Assembly: GCA_002914845.1 (NCBI GenBank) | Contig: JXTC01000002.1 | Span: 2,038,925-2,102,924, forward strand | Reading direction: 5' to 3' | Origin: Trema orientale | Taxonomy: Eukaryota; Streptophyta; Magnoliopsida; Rosales; Cannabaceae | DNA: 64,000 nucleotides | Part shown: piece by piece, positions 10,903 through 22,803 of the stretch | Layout: each line of letters begins with the position of its first letter | Numbering within the stretch: position 1 is the first letter of the stretch | Program-made: the position numbers and the translations under genes | Notes under the pieces: generated by a model | The model's database searches: none | Seen by the model: only the letters and a program-made list of their open reading frames with translations | What the model was told of the DNA's origin: nothing

Positions 10903-12814
10903 AAAGAAATTTCTTCCCAAAATTCGAATGTATCACAAGGGATGCGACAGGTACATTAAGGAATAATGGTCAGAAAGATAGTGATCAATCAAAGATAAGA
11001 TGTAGGAAGATTGAATCAAACACTAGTAATACGAGGAGCGTGAAACATATGCCCTCTATTTAGTGTTAGAATCTCGTTAACATATTGTTGCCACACAAGG
11101 CATGAGTTAAATAGGCATGCAAAGTTATTCAAATGACTCATCAATAAATACAAGGACATCAACATATGAGAATGATGTCCTTAGGTCGGTACATAAAATA
11201 TGAGTGGTAACGATAATCTTAACCTAGAGTTAATAATACAAGACCCCTATACCCTGAGTATTGATTGTTAAACACCAAACTAGAGTAGCAGACCAAATAT
11301 CGAATATATACGATACCTTCCCTCTAATTATACCAGATCAGTATCAAACCAGGACAATGCTATTTGTCTGTATCTAAAACCTGGTCCTAAACAATCATTG
11401 AGTTCAAAGATTCTAACATGATCCAAAATGGAAATCAATACTCTTGTGTTATATCACACAAGATAGACAAGTTCAAAGGTTAGAAATCACCACAAGAGTA
11501 CAATAACATGAGTAATTTATCATTCCTCATAACGAGTAAAAAACAACCAAGTATACAAAATATTTCTAGTCAAGAACGAGACTAGAATCACCAACAATAG
11601 GTGTCTCCAACAAAGGAGTATATAAAATAAAGAATATCTAAGCATATAAAATGCAAGCATCTATATAACAAGTATAGCCCAAAGATTTCCCAAGTATTTT
11701 ACCCAAGGTAATACTGTATGGTAATTAATCATACTATATTTATATCGAGAGACTTTATAAGTTTCTTTATCCAATGTGGGATTATAATAATAATCCCAAA
11801 TCATTAATCACCTCCAGAGACTTTATAAGTCTTTGGTACAAGGATAAGTCTTATAGAAATGACTTAATATCCAATATGTAAGTAAAACTAGTAACAATAC
11901 TACAATATCCTAGAATAAAGTTTTAACAAGATAGGTCGTCTCCGCGGCAACACCTGTCTCCCATCAAACCTTACTTCATTTTAATATCAAAAATGATTTT
12001 CGAAAATATTTTTGAAAACATGTAATACAAAAATAAGGGGCATTTAAAAAAACTACACTACTTCACAATGAGGTCTCACTTTGGCCATAGGTAAACAAAA
12101 CCTAAACTCTAAGTATTCTTTTTGAAAATACAATAGGAAGAATTTAACAATTCTCTATACAGACCAATGAGTAAACTGATCTCAAATACTATCAATTATG
12201 CCATCATAATGATGTTTGAGTTTAGCTCAAATCGAGTAATGAGTCATAGACTCAACTCAATACCAACAACTCATTCAAAATTCCAATATATTTTTTAAAA
12301 TTGAAACAAAAATTAAAAATAAGAAAAAATCCTCGGCTATATATGAGGTAATGGGGCGAAAAAAAGATCCAATTCTTATGGTAAAACAAAACATTTACCT
12401 CAAAAAAAAAAAAAAAACAAAAACTTGACTTGTCTAAAATAAAACAAAACCGGCTATTTAATGGGCCTATTTTGTAAACAGGCCTCAATAATTTAGCTAA
12501 CAAGCCCGAATGCTTAACAGTATCACTAACACTATTTGCTTTGCTCCCATCTATCACCTACAACTGACCACATATATAACTTCTTTTTCCGTGGGTCCGT
12601 CTACGCTTTGCCACCAATGGAATGCACCACCTAGTCTCTCATGATGAGAGAAAAAAGTAGGCACTTATTATAGATTTTTCCATTTATATTTGTTATTACT
12701 ATTAACTTTTTATAAAGAAGACAACCAGGAAACTTCACTTGAGAAAAAAAAGTGAAAATTTGTCACAATGACCCGAAGAACTATCGAAAATATTAGAAAC
12801 AATAACTACTTGAT
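10903..12814. other. Gene-free stretch, possibly retroelement-derived
   Basis: No coding domain was recognised on either strand. It may be untranslated 3' sequence of the retroelement whose LTR fragment lies at 10,683-10,889. The 101-aa minus-strand frame at 12,252 is low complexity and not supported. Confidence 0.4.
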
Positions 12815-12823
12815 TTATAATAA

Positions 12824-13191
12824 AAAGTAAACTGCAAAAAAAAATACTCTGAGCTTTGTGTGTTCTACAATTTAAAATTTAAAATTTGGACTCTATAAAA
12901 TAATATCCTGATATTAAGAATTTCTGAAAATTAATACATTGAATTGACTTTTTAAAAAACTTTAACTAATAAAAGATAATAATATCTTCAAAATTAAATA
13001 GAATAATAAGAATCAATGTAATTTTAATAGAGGATATTATTATTTTTTCGTTACTAAAATTGGTCAAAAAGTCAGTCCACGATATTAATTTTCAGAAATT
13101 CTTAATCTCAAAGTATTATTTTGTAGAGTCCAAATTTCAGGATTTGAATTGCATGACACTCAAATTCAGGATATGTTTTTACAGTTCACCC
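12824..13191. mobile_element. Foldback MITE, Mutator-type target duplication
   Basis: 368 bp bounded by 9-bp direct repeats TTATAATAA (12,815-12,823 and 13,192-13,200). The ends are inverted: AAGTAAACTGCAAAAA against the reverse complement of TTTTTACAGTTCACCC. The complementarity continues inward for about 150 bp, so single strands would fold into a long hairpin. A 9-bp duplication with long inverted arms fits a non-autonomous Mutator-like element. A diverged copy lies at 4,423-4,773. Confidence 0.75.
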
Positions 13192-13200
13192 TTATAATAA

Positions 13201-13814
13201 CTATGTTGCTTCAAAACTTAGTATAGGCTTCTTTTTTTATGCTGAGTTGGTGGGCGTCATGATGGCAATTTCTATCGCTTTTGTACGTAGTTGGCAGAGG
13301 CTTTGGATTGAATCGGACTCTACTTATGTAGTGGGACTGCTTAAGTCTAGGTCCAAGTTGGTTCCGTGGAATCATCGTAATAGGTGGTTTCATGTTCTTC
13401 ACATGGTGTGCTCAATGCAAATTTGTGTTTCTCACATTTATGGAGAAGAAAATCATGTAGCAAATGCTTTGGCTTCTGCCATTCTAGAGGATTACCAATG
13501 GTGGTCTTATGCTTTGGATTTTATTAAGCCTTTGGTTTTTCGGGATTTCATGATTCAAATTACTATCGTTTTCGATAACTAGTACTACTGTAAAGTATTT
13601 AACTACTTTTCTTTAGCTTTGCATCTTGCTTTAGAAGGGTTAAACAGAGGCTTTGCTAGGTATATTCCAACAGGATTGTGAGGTTGCACTATTTTAGGGC
13701 TCCCCATGCTTGGGCTTGTTTTCGATTTCTCATTGTTTATACTTTAATGTACTGTCCAACTTGTTCGAATTTTTCTTTTCTTAATAAATTTGGGTTTTGG
13801 GGCGTTAAAAAAAA
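13201..13814 (+). pseudogene. LINE 3' remnant: RNase H domain and poly-A end
   Basis: The frame from about 13,205 to 13,582 reads like the RNase H domain found at the C-terminus of plant non-LTR retrotransposon polyproteins. It shows AEL near the start, LWIESDSTYVV (catalytic Asp region), PWNHRNRW, VSHIYGEENHVANALA with the conserved late His/Asn/Ala pattern, and a stop at 13,580. About 220 bp of 3' sequence follows, ending in AATAAATTTGGG and an A-rich run near 13,807. No reverse transcriptase precedes it, because the MITE duplication abuts its 5' edge. It is a 5'-truncated LINE copy. Domesticated single-domain RNase H genes exist in plants, but the lack of a start context and upstream exons makes that unlikely. 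Confidence 0.75.
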
Positions 13815-15235
13815 TAATTACTAACAAGTTTCACTAATTACTGGCAAAGACCAGAAAACAATATTATCTAAAAGCTACAGTAACCCAAAAAAAATAATAA
13901 AAAGCATATACACATAGAAACACTCCAAATTTTAGGAGAATGTCCTTAAAAAAACGAATATACAACATAATGATCATAAATAATATTGATAAAATATTTC
14001 AAATAACAAAAACAATTTGAAACCATAGAACTGTAGAGTTAAATATCGAAAGAGGATCAAACTAACTACAAAAGAACGGAACTAAATTCTTTATTATGAA
14101 ATAAGGACATTAAGATACGGTTGGGAAGAAAGATCAGAGATCGGAAATTCCATTAATATGCAAGGAGACAAATTAATTGATGAGTTGCGGAATTAAGTAT
14201 AATGTGACAAATTAAATAATAAATAAAAACAAAATATCATTATAACCTGAAATATATATATGCATGCAATATATACTTACCTGCTTCTTGCTATGCATAA
14301 TTAGTTTTGAATTTTCCGAGCCAGGACTTGAATGAAATAGCAGAGTAGAAGAAGAAATATTATATATAGCCAAAAAAAAAAAAATGGCATAGAGCACTCA
14401 AGTGCATGAGGACACTACTCGTACTCGATTATATCGCAATCCTAGAAGTAGAAATATTATCAATCAATTTGATCCATATTTCTGCCATTGATCAACATCA
14501 ACATTAATGAATACCATTAGTCCATAACTTTTTTGGTTTATTTTTTTTTTCTTTACAATTCATTTGATCGGTCAAATTAACTCAAAACTTCTATTTACTC
14601 TTAACAAATTTAGTACTTTTTTTCTTTTCTTTTCTTTTCTTTTCTTTTCTTTTTCCTTTTTTCTAATTGTAATTAAATTAGTCCAACTTTAAAAATCTAC
14701 ATCCTTTTCCTATTAATATGGATAATTTATTTTTTTTTTCAAAAAAATGTATTTATTCCTTAGTTATTCTAAAAGGTTATATAATTTCGAAGTATAAATT
14801 TTGATCCTTTTATTATACGGTACCCATATGCAAATTAATTTAAATATGTTACTTGTAGATATAATATTTACAAACAAAGTAAATGTTGTTTTTAAATCTC
14901 TAAATGCATCATTTTCGCACAGAAAAATATAGTCACTGAAAAACCATGGATTTCCCTTAGCGAATATCTCCATTTCTACCATGGAAGTGATTGTTCAATT
15001 TAGGAACTGTCAGCTAAGTAGTTGAGCTTTGACATTTGGTCATGTGGAGTCATGAGTTTTGCAATGATTCCACTTTTGAAGGCTAGCAAGTAAAAGTTGC
15101 TCTGGCATGGATAATATTTCAAGCGCATGTGATACTAATTGAGGCCAAGTTAATTCAATACTATTGGCTCCTTAATCGAGTCAAGCTAAAGTAACCAAAG
15201 TCTATTTTGGGGGGCTAAGGTTAGTAGTGTACCAT
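13815..15235. other. Gene-free stretch with a TTTTC microsatellite
   Basis: A TTTTC/TTTCT simple repeat lies at about 14,616-14,660. No gene is supported. The short minus-strand frames at 14,212 and 14,764 have no recognisable features. Confidence 0.55.
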
Positions 15236-15244
15236 TTTAATTAG

Positions 15245-15399
15245 AGCAATGTTATGGGGCACCAGTGGTGCCCAGCACCACAGTGACATGTCTGTTTGTC
15301 ACTGAATGATTTAATTAATAAATTGGGTCTCACTTAAATTATAATTATGATTAGTCAGTGACAGACTGACACATCACTGGTGCCCTATAGCATTATTCT
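15245..15399. mobile_element. Short MITE with 9-10 bp target duplication
   Basis: 155 bp flanked by TTTAATTAG (15,236-15,244 and 15,400-15,408; one more T also matches). The ends are inverted: AATGTTATGGGGCACCAGTG against the reverse complement of CACTGGTGCCCTATAGCATT. The size of the duplication points to a Mutator-type non-autonomous element. A related terminal word, GGGCACCACTGGTGC, occurs at about 57,173. Confidence 0.8.
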
Positions 15400-15408
15400 T
15401 TTAATTAG

Positions 15409-17192
15409 GTGAAGATTAAAAGAGCCCTTGTATATATAATTAATATTGGAACGTGTTGCGAGGTCAGTCACTGCCATAAAAGACCCATGTGAACACTTGA
15501 TGATGAGGAGAAAGGAATGAGGACATGGCAAGATTGGGCACAACACGTGAAAATCATTCGCACGCCAAGAAAGAATAATTATGTACATCAGCTTAGCTGG
15601 GGTTTAGTTCCCAGTACTACTGGATTTCATTAACTATCGAATCAGAGGGAATTACTTGACCTGAGCTAGCTTGGTTTCTTCTAGTGTTGGCCGGTGACGC
15701 TTAAATAGTTGTGGCACACGTGGTAGTGATTACGGCTAGCACGTGGTGCGATCAGCTATATATATTTTTTTATGAGAGATGAGATCAGCTATAAATAAAT
15801 AGGTAGGTGCTTACAAAGGAATAATTAGTGAGATTTCAATAAAGATTTTTATTTTTTTCTTCACCGATGAGTACTCTAATTTAGAATATTGAATTTTGAT
15901 ATAATGATTACAATAATATTAGTAATTTTATTAAAAAATTAAATGTAATTAATACATATATAAATTAAAAAAGTTATTTAAAACATAAAAAATAAATAAC
16001 ATGAGGAATTGGCTAGTTTTTTTATTTTTTTTTTAATTTATTCCCATTACGTGGTTGATTCTTTATATAGTTATTTTCATTCCCATTTTACGTTTTTTTT
16101 TCTTCTATTTTTATATTTTATGTATATAATATCCTAATTTCCCCCAAATAATGAATGCCACGTGCTAAGGGAATCACCCATTTATTTTAAGGCTTTAGTT
16201 TGGCTTTTTAATATTCTTTCTCTTCATCGTTTTCTTTGTTTCTTTTTTTTTTTTTTTTCTATGGAGTTTAAAAATCATGGCCACTATAGTTTTCTTTTTT
16301 TTTTTTTTTTTAGGTGCAACAGTTGGCAGCTATAGAAAATCCAACACGAAGATTCACATGAAAATTAAGTTTAGCAGTTGTATACCAAAGCAAAGAAAGA
16401 AAATACTTTATCCCTCTTTTTGTGTTTGTTTATTGTTATTTTTTTCTATAATGCATGTTAATTTTTTTTAATATACAATCAATTTTTTTTTTTGGTCGAG
16501 CTGTAGCTGCACGTTCTACTAATTGTGCCATGATAATTTATTTTTATGAATATTATTGGTGTCTTCTACGTGCTGCAACAAGGTGAAAATATAATCACAA
16601 AAACAGAAAAATATAATCTTTTAAAAATAATCTTTTTCACGTTTCACTTGTGATATGTTCTACTAAATTCACTTGTAATATATATAATATTTTCATATGA
16701 AAGAAAAAATTGGAAAAGAAAAGAGAGAATTTAATAAAAAAAATTAAATAAATATGTGAAAATATAATTATTAAATTGGAATGATTTTTTTAAGGAAAAA
16801 AATTGGAATGAATTTAATAATTTGGTGGGGTATTGGTCAAAATACTCATGTATGGAGAAAAAATAAAAATCTTTAAATATATATATATACATATATATGG
16901 TTCAACTACAATATCCCACCCAAATAATGAGGCACCAATGCCCAAATCAAAAATCTTACACGCGTCACCGAAAATGTTACACACTAAGTGAAAATGTTAT
17001 ACATAGATTAAAAAAGCATATTTTAGAAATTGAAAAGCATTTTCTTGGGGTATTAATGTCCAAATTTACACTTGTAAGACAATAGACGAACTATATATCT
17101 ATAGAATAATTGTCTAGAAATGTTGTGAGACACTCGAGCAGTATAGCCAATTTGTTTTCCTCCTTCTAAAAACCATATAAGTTGGGTATGAA
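15409..17192. other. Gene-free AT-rich stretch
   Basis: Homopolymer T and A runs dominate. A CCACGTG-type word (GCCACGTGCT) lies near 16,157. No coding frame, RNA gene or well-bounded repeat was recognised. Confidence 0.55.
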
Positions 17193-17197
17193 TTATA

Positions 17198-17712
17198 TGT
17201 AAGTTTTTCTTAATTATGCAAAATCCTATTATGCATATAATCAATAATTCCAAATGATCTTAGAACTCATGATTTTCACAATTAGAACATAGGTAATAAA
17301 CATACCTGGATCCATTGTAATTAAACTTTAAACTGCCAAACAATTTTGATACAGAATTCTGAGTTTCTCTCCCTTAACCCTTTATACTTAATAATAATAC
17401 GTTTAGTGATGGATTACGTATAATTCTGATAATGGTTGGAGAGGGGACCAGATTCCATTTAAATACTTTAGAACATATTTTCCATCAGATATGTCTGTTC
17501 ATAAATAGTTACATTGTTTTGAAAAGAGTTACAACTCTTTTCCATCAGATATAACTGTTCATGAAGAGTTATGTTATTTTGAAGAGTTACAACTTTTCAT
17601 TGACCAATAGAAATTTAAATACACTTAATATTATTAAACTATTTAATTAATATTGATAAATACAATATTAATTTATTAAAATCACATAGGTCATATATAA
17701 ATAAATCTAACA
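17198..17712 (-). repeat. 3' LTR of the copia element
   Basis: 515 bp starting TGTAAGTTTT and ending AATCTAACA on the plus strand. It is bounded outside by the TTATA duplication and inside by a polypurine tract. On the minus strand it begins TGTTAGATTT. It contains three diverged copies of a word around CAGATAT(A/G) (ACTCTTTTCCATCAGATA type) near 17,484-17,590. The left edge rests on the duplication and the TG dinucleotide, because the partner LTR is not readable here. Confidence 0.7.
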
Positions 17713-17727
17713 TTCTCCCACTTGGCC
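17713..17727 (-). other. Polypurine tract of the copia element
   Basis: On the minus strand GGCCAAGTGGGAGAA directly precedes TGTTAGATTT of the LTR. This is the expected place and composition for the plus-strand primer of reverse transcription. Confidence 0.75.
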
Positions 17728-18086
17728 TATGTGATATATTTCCTTTATGGTTTAATAAATAAACATAATACGCGTATCATAAATTTAAATTTCTTATTAG
17801 TTGGTTAATAACATATATCATAGTTGAGCCAAAAACTAAAGTGAGTCATGGCGGTCATATATCACAATTTCGACATAATCCCTTCCATATACCACAACAT
17901 TAGCTTTTAATCCAATATGACCTATTAGTGGGAATATTAGTAATGGTCCAATCACTAATGTCTATTAAAGACTATTCCTGTTATTATTAATCTAAACAAT
18001 TATGTATACAAAATAAGAAAACATGAAATATCAGAAACGCATAAATGAGCTCAGAGTGTCAAATAAATAATCATAATACTAATATA

Positions 18087-18428
18087 TCAACTGCTACGTC
18101 CTAGACCCATTCTTTCAATATGTTCACTAAATATCTTTGGCATTAGCCCTTTAGTTAATGGATCTGCAATTATTAAGTTTGTGCTTAAATGCTCAATTAA
18201 CACCCTTTGTTTCTGAACTTCTTCTTCAACAACAAAGTATTTTAATTTCATGTGTTTAACACCTTTAGAATACTTGTCGTTTTTTGAGAAGAAGACTGTT
18301 GTGACATTATCACAATAAATTTTTAGCAGCTTGGCAATACTATCGACAACCCCAAGTCCTGAAATAAAGTTCCGCAACCATAATCCATGAACTGTGGCTT
18401 CAAAATATGCCACAAACTCATCTTCCAT
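18087..18428 (-). pseudogene. copia RNase H domain remnant
   Basis: 114 codons containing AEY-region equivalents (EDEFVAYFEATVHGLWLRN, where copia elements usually have AEYxA), IYCDNVTTVFFSKN, KHMKLKYFVVEEEV and ADPLTKGL. These are the C-terminal blocks of copia RNase H in the right order, and the domain ends with a normal stop just before the 3' untranslated part. The upstream join to the reverse transcriptase region is broken by stop codons between 18,429 and 18,614. Confidence 0.85.
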
Positions 18429-18614
18429 CGTAGATGCAGCAATGATAGACTATTTTCCACTTTTCCATGAGACTGCTCCTCCAGCTAGAAGAAATAAGTA
18501 GCCAAAAGTGGACTTTCTACTATCAAGACATCTAGCAAAGTCTGAATCTGTATACCTAATCACATCTAGATCACTTTCAGATCGCCTATAGGTGAGCATG
18601 TAGTCTTTTGTTCC

Positions 18615-18851
18615 TTATAAATAACTTAGCACCTTTTTGGCAGCTTTCCAATGATCTATTCCTAGATTACTTTGATACCCGCCCAGCATTCCGACAGCAA
18701 AACTGAAATCTGGCCTGGTACAAGTTTGTGCATACATTAAGCTTCCAACAATAGATGCATAAGGAATATTTTCCATTTGTCTACGTTCCAATTCATTCTT
18801 TGGAATATTTTTCATTTGTCTACGTTCCAATTCATTCTTTGAACATTGCAT
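18615..18851 (-). pseudogene. copia RT-RNase H connection remnant with 13-codon duplication
   Basis: Contains IPYASIVGSLMYAQTCTRPD, the strongly conserved connection block of copia polyproteins, and HWKAAKKVLSYL. Just before it, the peptide KNELERRQM-NIP occurs twice in tandem because 39 bp are duplicated (about 18,760-18,840). The frame is interrupted on both sides. Confidence 0.85.
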
Positions 18852-18945
18852 GAGACTAAATTTATCTCCCTTCTGAATTGGAACTATTCCTGCTGAACAT
18901 TTTTTCGTCTTAAATCTCTCTAAAAACTCTATTTATATATGCTTT

Positions 18946-19593
18946 CTAAGACAATCCTAATAATCCTTGTGATCTATCACGGAATATTTCAATTCCTATC
19001 ACATAAGATGCCTCACCTATATCTTTCATTTCGAAGTTCTTTGAGAGAAAATTCTTGGTTTGATGTAATAAACCAAGATCATTAGCAGCAAGCAGTATCT
19101 CATCAACATACAGAATCAAAAATATAAACTTGTTCCCACTGATCTTTAGATATATACACCGATCAACAGTGTTTTCTTTAAATTCAAAAGATGTTATGGT
19201 ATCATTAAACTTAAGACACCATTGTCGGGAAGCTTGTTTAAGTCCATATATTGATTTCTTGAGTTTACACGCCAAGTGTTCCTTTCCTTCAGATGAAAAT
19301 CCTTCGGGTTGATCCATATAAACTTCCTCTTCTAAATTTCCATTAAGAAAGGCAGTTTTCACATCCATTTGATGTAACTCTAAATCAAAATGAGGTACTA
19401 ATGCCATAATGATTCTAAAAGAATTTTTCTTAGAGACAGGTGAAAATGTCTTCCTATAGTCAATGCCTTCCTTCTGAGTAAAACCTTTGACTATTAGTCT
19501 GGCTTTATATCGTTTAATGTTGCCGTTAGAGTCGCGCTTAGTCTTAAAGACCCATTTACACCCGACTTTCTTACAACCTTTCAAGCAACTCAA
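18946..19593 (-). pseudogene. copia reverse transcriptase remnant
   Basis: The longest surviving pol piece, 215 codons. It carries KWVFKTKRDSNG, YKARLIVKGFTQKEGIDY, FSPVSKKNSFR (usually FSPVxxxxSFR), QMDVKTAFLNGNLEEEVYM, QPEGF, KLKKSIYGLKQASRQW and ILYVDEILLA. These are the ordered blocks of a copia reverse transcriptase. The catalytic pair normally written YVDD reads YVDE here, so one of the metal-binding aspartates is changed to glutamate. The frame opens and closes inside the domain, with stops on both sides. Confidence 0.92.
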
Positions 19594-19942
19594 CGAGATC
19601 CCAAACTTGATTTTAATCCATAGATTTTATCTCATCTTTCATAGCATCAATCCACTTAATAGAATCAATACTTTTTACGGCTTGTGAAAACGAAACTGGA
19701 TCATTGTCAATCTCTAAGTCAATTTCTGACTCTTGAAGATAAACTATATAATCATTAGGAATAACAGACTTTCTATTTCATTGAGATTTTCTTAATGTTA
19801 TTCCTTGTGACTCATCTACTACAAGTTCATTGGTGATAGTTTCATTATGGGGAGTTTCTACATTGATTTGTTGTTCTTGAATATTGTCAAATTGTTCGAC
19901 AATAGTAAGAACAACATTTTTAGAAGTCATAGGTATTGGAAC

Positions 19943-20167
19943 TTACACCTTAGCTTCTTGAATAACCACATTGCGTAGTTCTCCACTCCCACTGACTTCA
20001 CCATTTTCAATGAACCTTGCATTTCTAATTTCTACAATTCTTGGACTATGATTAGGATAATAAAATCTATACCCTTTGGATTTTTCAGGATAACCAATGA
20101 AAAATCCACTAGTCATTCTGAAATCTAATTTCTTTTCATGTGGATTATAAATTCTAACTTCCGCCAA
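19943..20167 (-). pseudogene. copia integrase C-terminal remnant
   Basis: Contains VRIYNPHEKKLDFRMTSGFF and FIGYPEKSKGYRFYYPN, the conserved GKxxxF-type region after the integrase core in copia elements. It is separated from the core by stops and from the reverse transcriptase by a broken linker (19,594-19,942). Confidence 0.8.
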
Positions 20168-20255
20168 ACAACTCCAAACATGTAGGTGCCTTAAACTGGA
20201 TTTCTTTTCTATCCACAGTACAAAAGGAGTCTTTGGAACTGCCTTACTAGGAACC

Positions 20256-20522
20256 CTATTTAATATATATATGGCGATTTTTTAAAACATGCATCCACAA
20301 TGATAAGGGTAAAATAGAATAACTAAGCATACCTCTAATCATATCCATCAATGTACGATTACGCCTTTCTGCTACACCATTTTGTTCTGGCTTTCCTGGC
20401 ACAGTGTATTGAGCATATATGCCATACTTTTCAAGAAATTTATTAAATAGACCTGGATATTGTCCCAATTCATTATACTTTCCATAATATTCACCAGTTG
20501 TATCTGATCTTACGATTTTCAC
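20256..20522 (-). pseudogene. copia integrase catalytic core remnant
   Basis: Contains IVRSDTTGEYYG, where copia usually has RSDxGGEY, and GKPEQNGVAERRNRTLMDM with the third catalytic acidic residue (the E of DDE) in its usual setting. The region upstream (20,523-20,715), which should hold the first catalytic Asp, is out of frame and contains stops. Confidence 0.88.
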
Positions 20523-20715
20523 CTTTTTATCTAATTATCTCTCAACTTCTTTAATGTACATCTCAAGGGTGTCCACTGCTTGAGATTTTTCATGCAATAG
20601 ATAAATATAACCATAACGTGAAAAATCATCAATAAAGGTGATAAAATACTATTCTCCACCAAAAGACGGAACATCAAAAGGTCCATATATATTAGTGTGT
20701 ATAATTTTCAAGAAG

Positions 20716-20994
20716 CTATGTACTTCTTGTGGCTCCTTTCTTTGTGTGTTTGGTTTGTTTTCCTTTTATACAATCAATACACACACCAAGATCAGTAAAA
20801 TCCAAATTTGTTAGGATTCCATTCTTTACTAATCTTGCTATTCTTTCTTTGGATATATGACCCAAACATTTATGCCACAAGTAAGCAGAATGTTCATCAA
20901 CTAAACTCTGTTTAGTTCCAATATTATGATGCAAAGTTAACAAGGTCTCAGCAAAAAGATTATCAAGTTTAAACTTATATAGACCATCACACAA
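20716..20994 (-). pseudogene. copia GAG-pre-integrase zinc-binding remnant
   Basis: Contains LWHKCLGHISKERIARLVKNG and, 24 residues on, CIDCIKGKQTKH. This is the H-x3-H...C-x2-C signature of the domain before the integrase core. It overlaps the end of the gag-protease frame (20,937-20,994) in another frame, which shows a frameshift relative to the ancestral polyprotein. Confidence 0.85.
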
Positions 20995-22154
20995 GATTCC
21001 AAAGCCAGTAAGGTTTTATTCTTATATAAACTAAAAAATCCACAACCAAATTTAAAAGAAAATCCCGCTGTATCTAACTTAGGTAAAGAAAATAAATTGT
21101 GGGAAAATATAGGTATATAAAGGGTTTGAAATAAATCTAAATAACGCTCAGTATCTAAAATGAGACGATAAGTCCCAATGCCTTCAACTTGAGCTTTGTT
21201 TCGATTCCCTATGAAAACAAAGTGTTCATTTGGCTTTATGGTTTGGATCGAAAGGAATCCCTGCATCGTATTGGAAACATGAGTAGTTGAGCCAAAATCA
21301 ATCCACCAAGTATTATAAGGAACTTCAGTTAGGTTTGATTCGAAACATACGAAAGTATAAGGTTTACTTTTCCTTTCAAACCAAGCCTTACGTTTCAGGA
21401 AATTATTCTGATAATGTCCAACTTTCTTGCAGAAATAACACTTATCATTCTTGCGTTCCTTCTTGTGGATTTGAGAAGTCTTAGAAAATTCATTCGGCTT
21501 TTGTAAACCTTGTTTCATGCATTTTCTAGACTTCCATTTAGATTTCTTTTCAGCTTCTTGAAGAGTAGTAAGATTAATAGAATGAGTCCTTTGATTCTTT
21601 AGCCTTGTCTCTTCTTGTACAAGCATATTGGCCAATTCATTAACATTCCACTTATCTTTAATAGTGTTATAGTTCATTTGAAAAGGCCCATATTGCTCAG
21701 GAGGCAAGGAATTCAATATGAACTGTACTAAAATGTACTCATCCACATTCATTCCTAAATTCTTTAGCTTTGCTGCAATGTTTGTCATTTCCAGGACATG
21801 TTCATGCATGGTACGAGAACTATCATATTTCATAGTAGTTAAGTTACCCATTAATATCCCAACAAGTAAATTATCAGCAGTTTGAGATTTCTCTTCCACA
21901 AATTTCATAAATTCCTTAGCACTATCAGTTTTTAGAAGAGTAGACTTAATATTGTTTGCTACTGTCATTCGCATAAACATTAAGCTTAATCTGATTGATC
22001 TTTCCCAAAGTGTATAGGTAGTCTTTTCCTCATCACTGCTTATAGCTGTAATAGCAGCAGGTTTCTCAATTTGAAGTGCTAAGTCAAGATCCAAAACACC
22101 TAAGTGAAATTGGACTTGTTCACACCAATCAGAGAAATTCAACCCATTAAACAA
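20937..22154 (-). pseudogene. copia gag and protease region, partly open
   Basis: 405 codons. The gag part begins FNGLNFSDWCEQVQFHL and includes a long helical region. A zinc knuckle follows as CYFCKKVGHYQNNF, in which the last cysteine of CX2CX4HX4C is replaced by phenylalanine. The protease block reads WWIDFGSTTHVSN, where the catalytic D-S-G has become D-F-G. The frame then shifts near 21,010 and ends in unrelated hydrophobic residues. The start is uncertain, because in-frame codons continue upstream of the first methionine. Confidence 0.85.
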
Positions 22155-22803
22155 AAGAACAGATGAAGCATGCGAGTGCAGTAAAATAGGAACAGATGCT
22201 GCAAATATGATAAAAAATTTCTAATACCAATGCTTTGATATATGAAACATAAAACAGATTCAAATAAATAAAACAATCAGTTGTATATTAAAGCTCTCCT
22301 TTGGGAGATACTCTAATATACCATGAATAACTAAAAATGATGCTAATAATAAAATCACTTATTTGATAATTATACATCCTAATTAAATATATTTGCTATC
22401 TTTGAATATATAAAATATATCTAATAAGGTATAGTAATTATCACATTATATTTATTACTTATAAGAATAAATGATCTACCTTTGGGTGATCCTGAAATAT
22501 CTTATAAATAATAAATTTTAACATCTCACTCAATAACATTATATCTAAAATTAGACGATCATTTATAAGCATCTACAAATGAGTACTGAAAAATTATTCA
22601 ATTCTTTTTAAACATGTAACATTATAGTTTGGCCACTTTGGTGACTGACAAATAAACATGTTATGGAATTCATAATTAATAATTTTACCAGTCATACCGA
22701 TAATAATTTACTAATATAATTATCACATCATAAAGAATATGGAAAATTTTACATAAATCCATATATAATAATAACAATAATTGCGGAAATAGTTATGATG
22801 TAA
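22155..22803 (-). other. copia 5' leader
   Basis: Noncoding sequence between gag and the gap. On the minus strand it contains TTTGCAG just before the gag region, a possible splice acceptor. It also holds two related words, GGATCACCCAAAGGTAGATC and TATCTCCCAAAGGAGAGC, which could pair or be diverged repeats. GCATTGGTATTAGAA near 22,220 resembles a tRNA-Met primer site. If it is one, the LTR would extend to 22,231 and be far longer than the left LTR, so I prefer to see it as leader. Confidence 0.5.

Noticed and set aside
22205..22231. PBS at GCATTGGTATTAGAA, making the right LTR about 1.2 kb
   Set aside because: The left LTR with matching TTATA duplication is 515 bp and does not contain the 22,231-22,803 sequence. 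The gap is large enough to hold the real LTR boundary and PBS.
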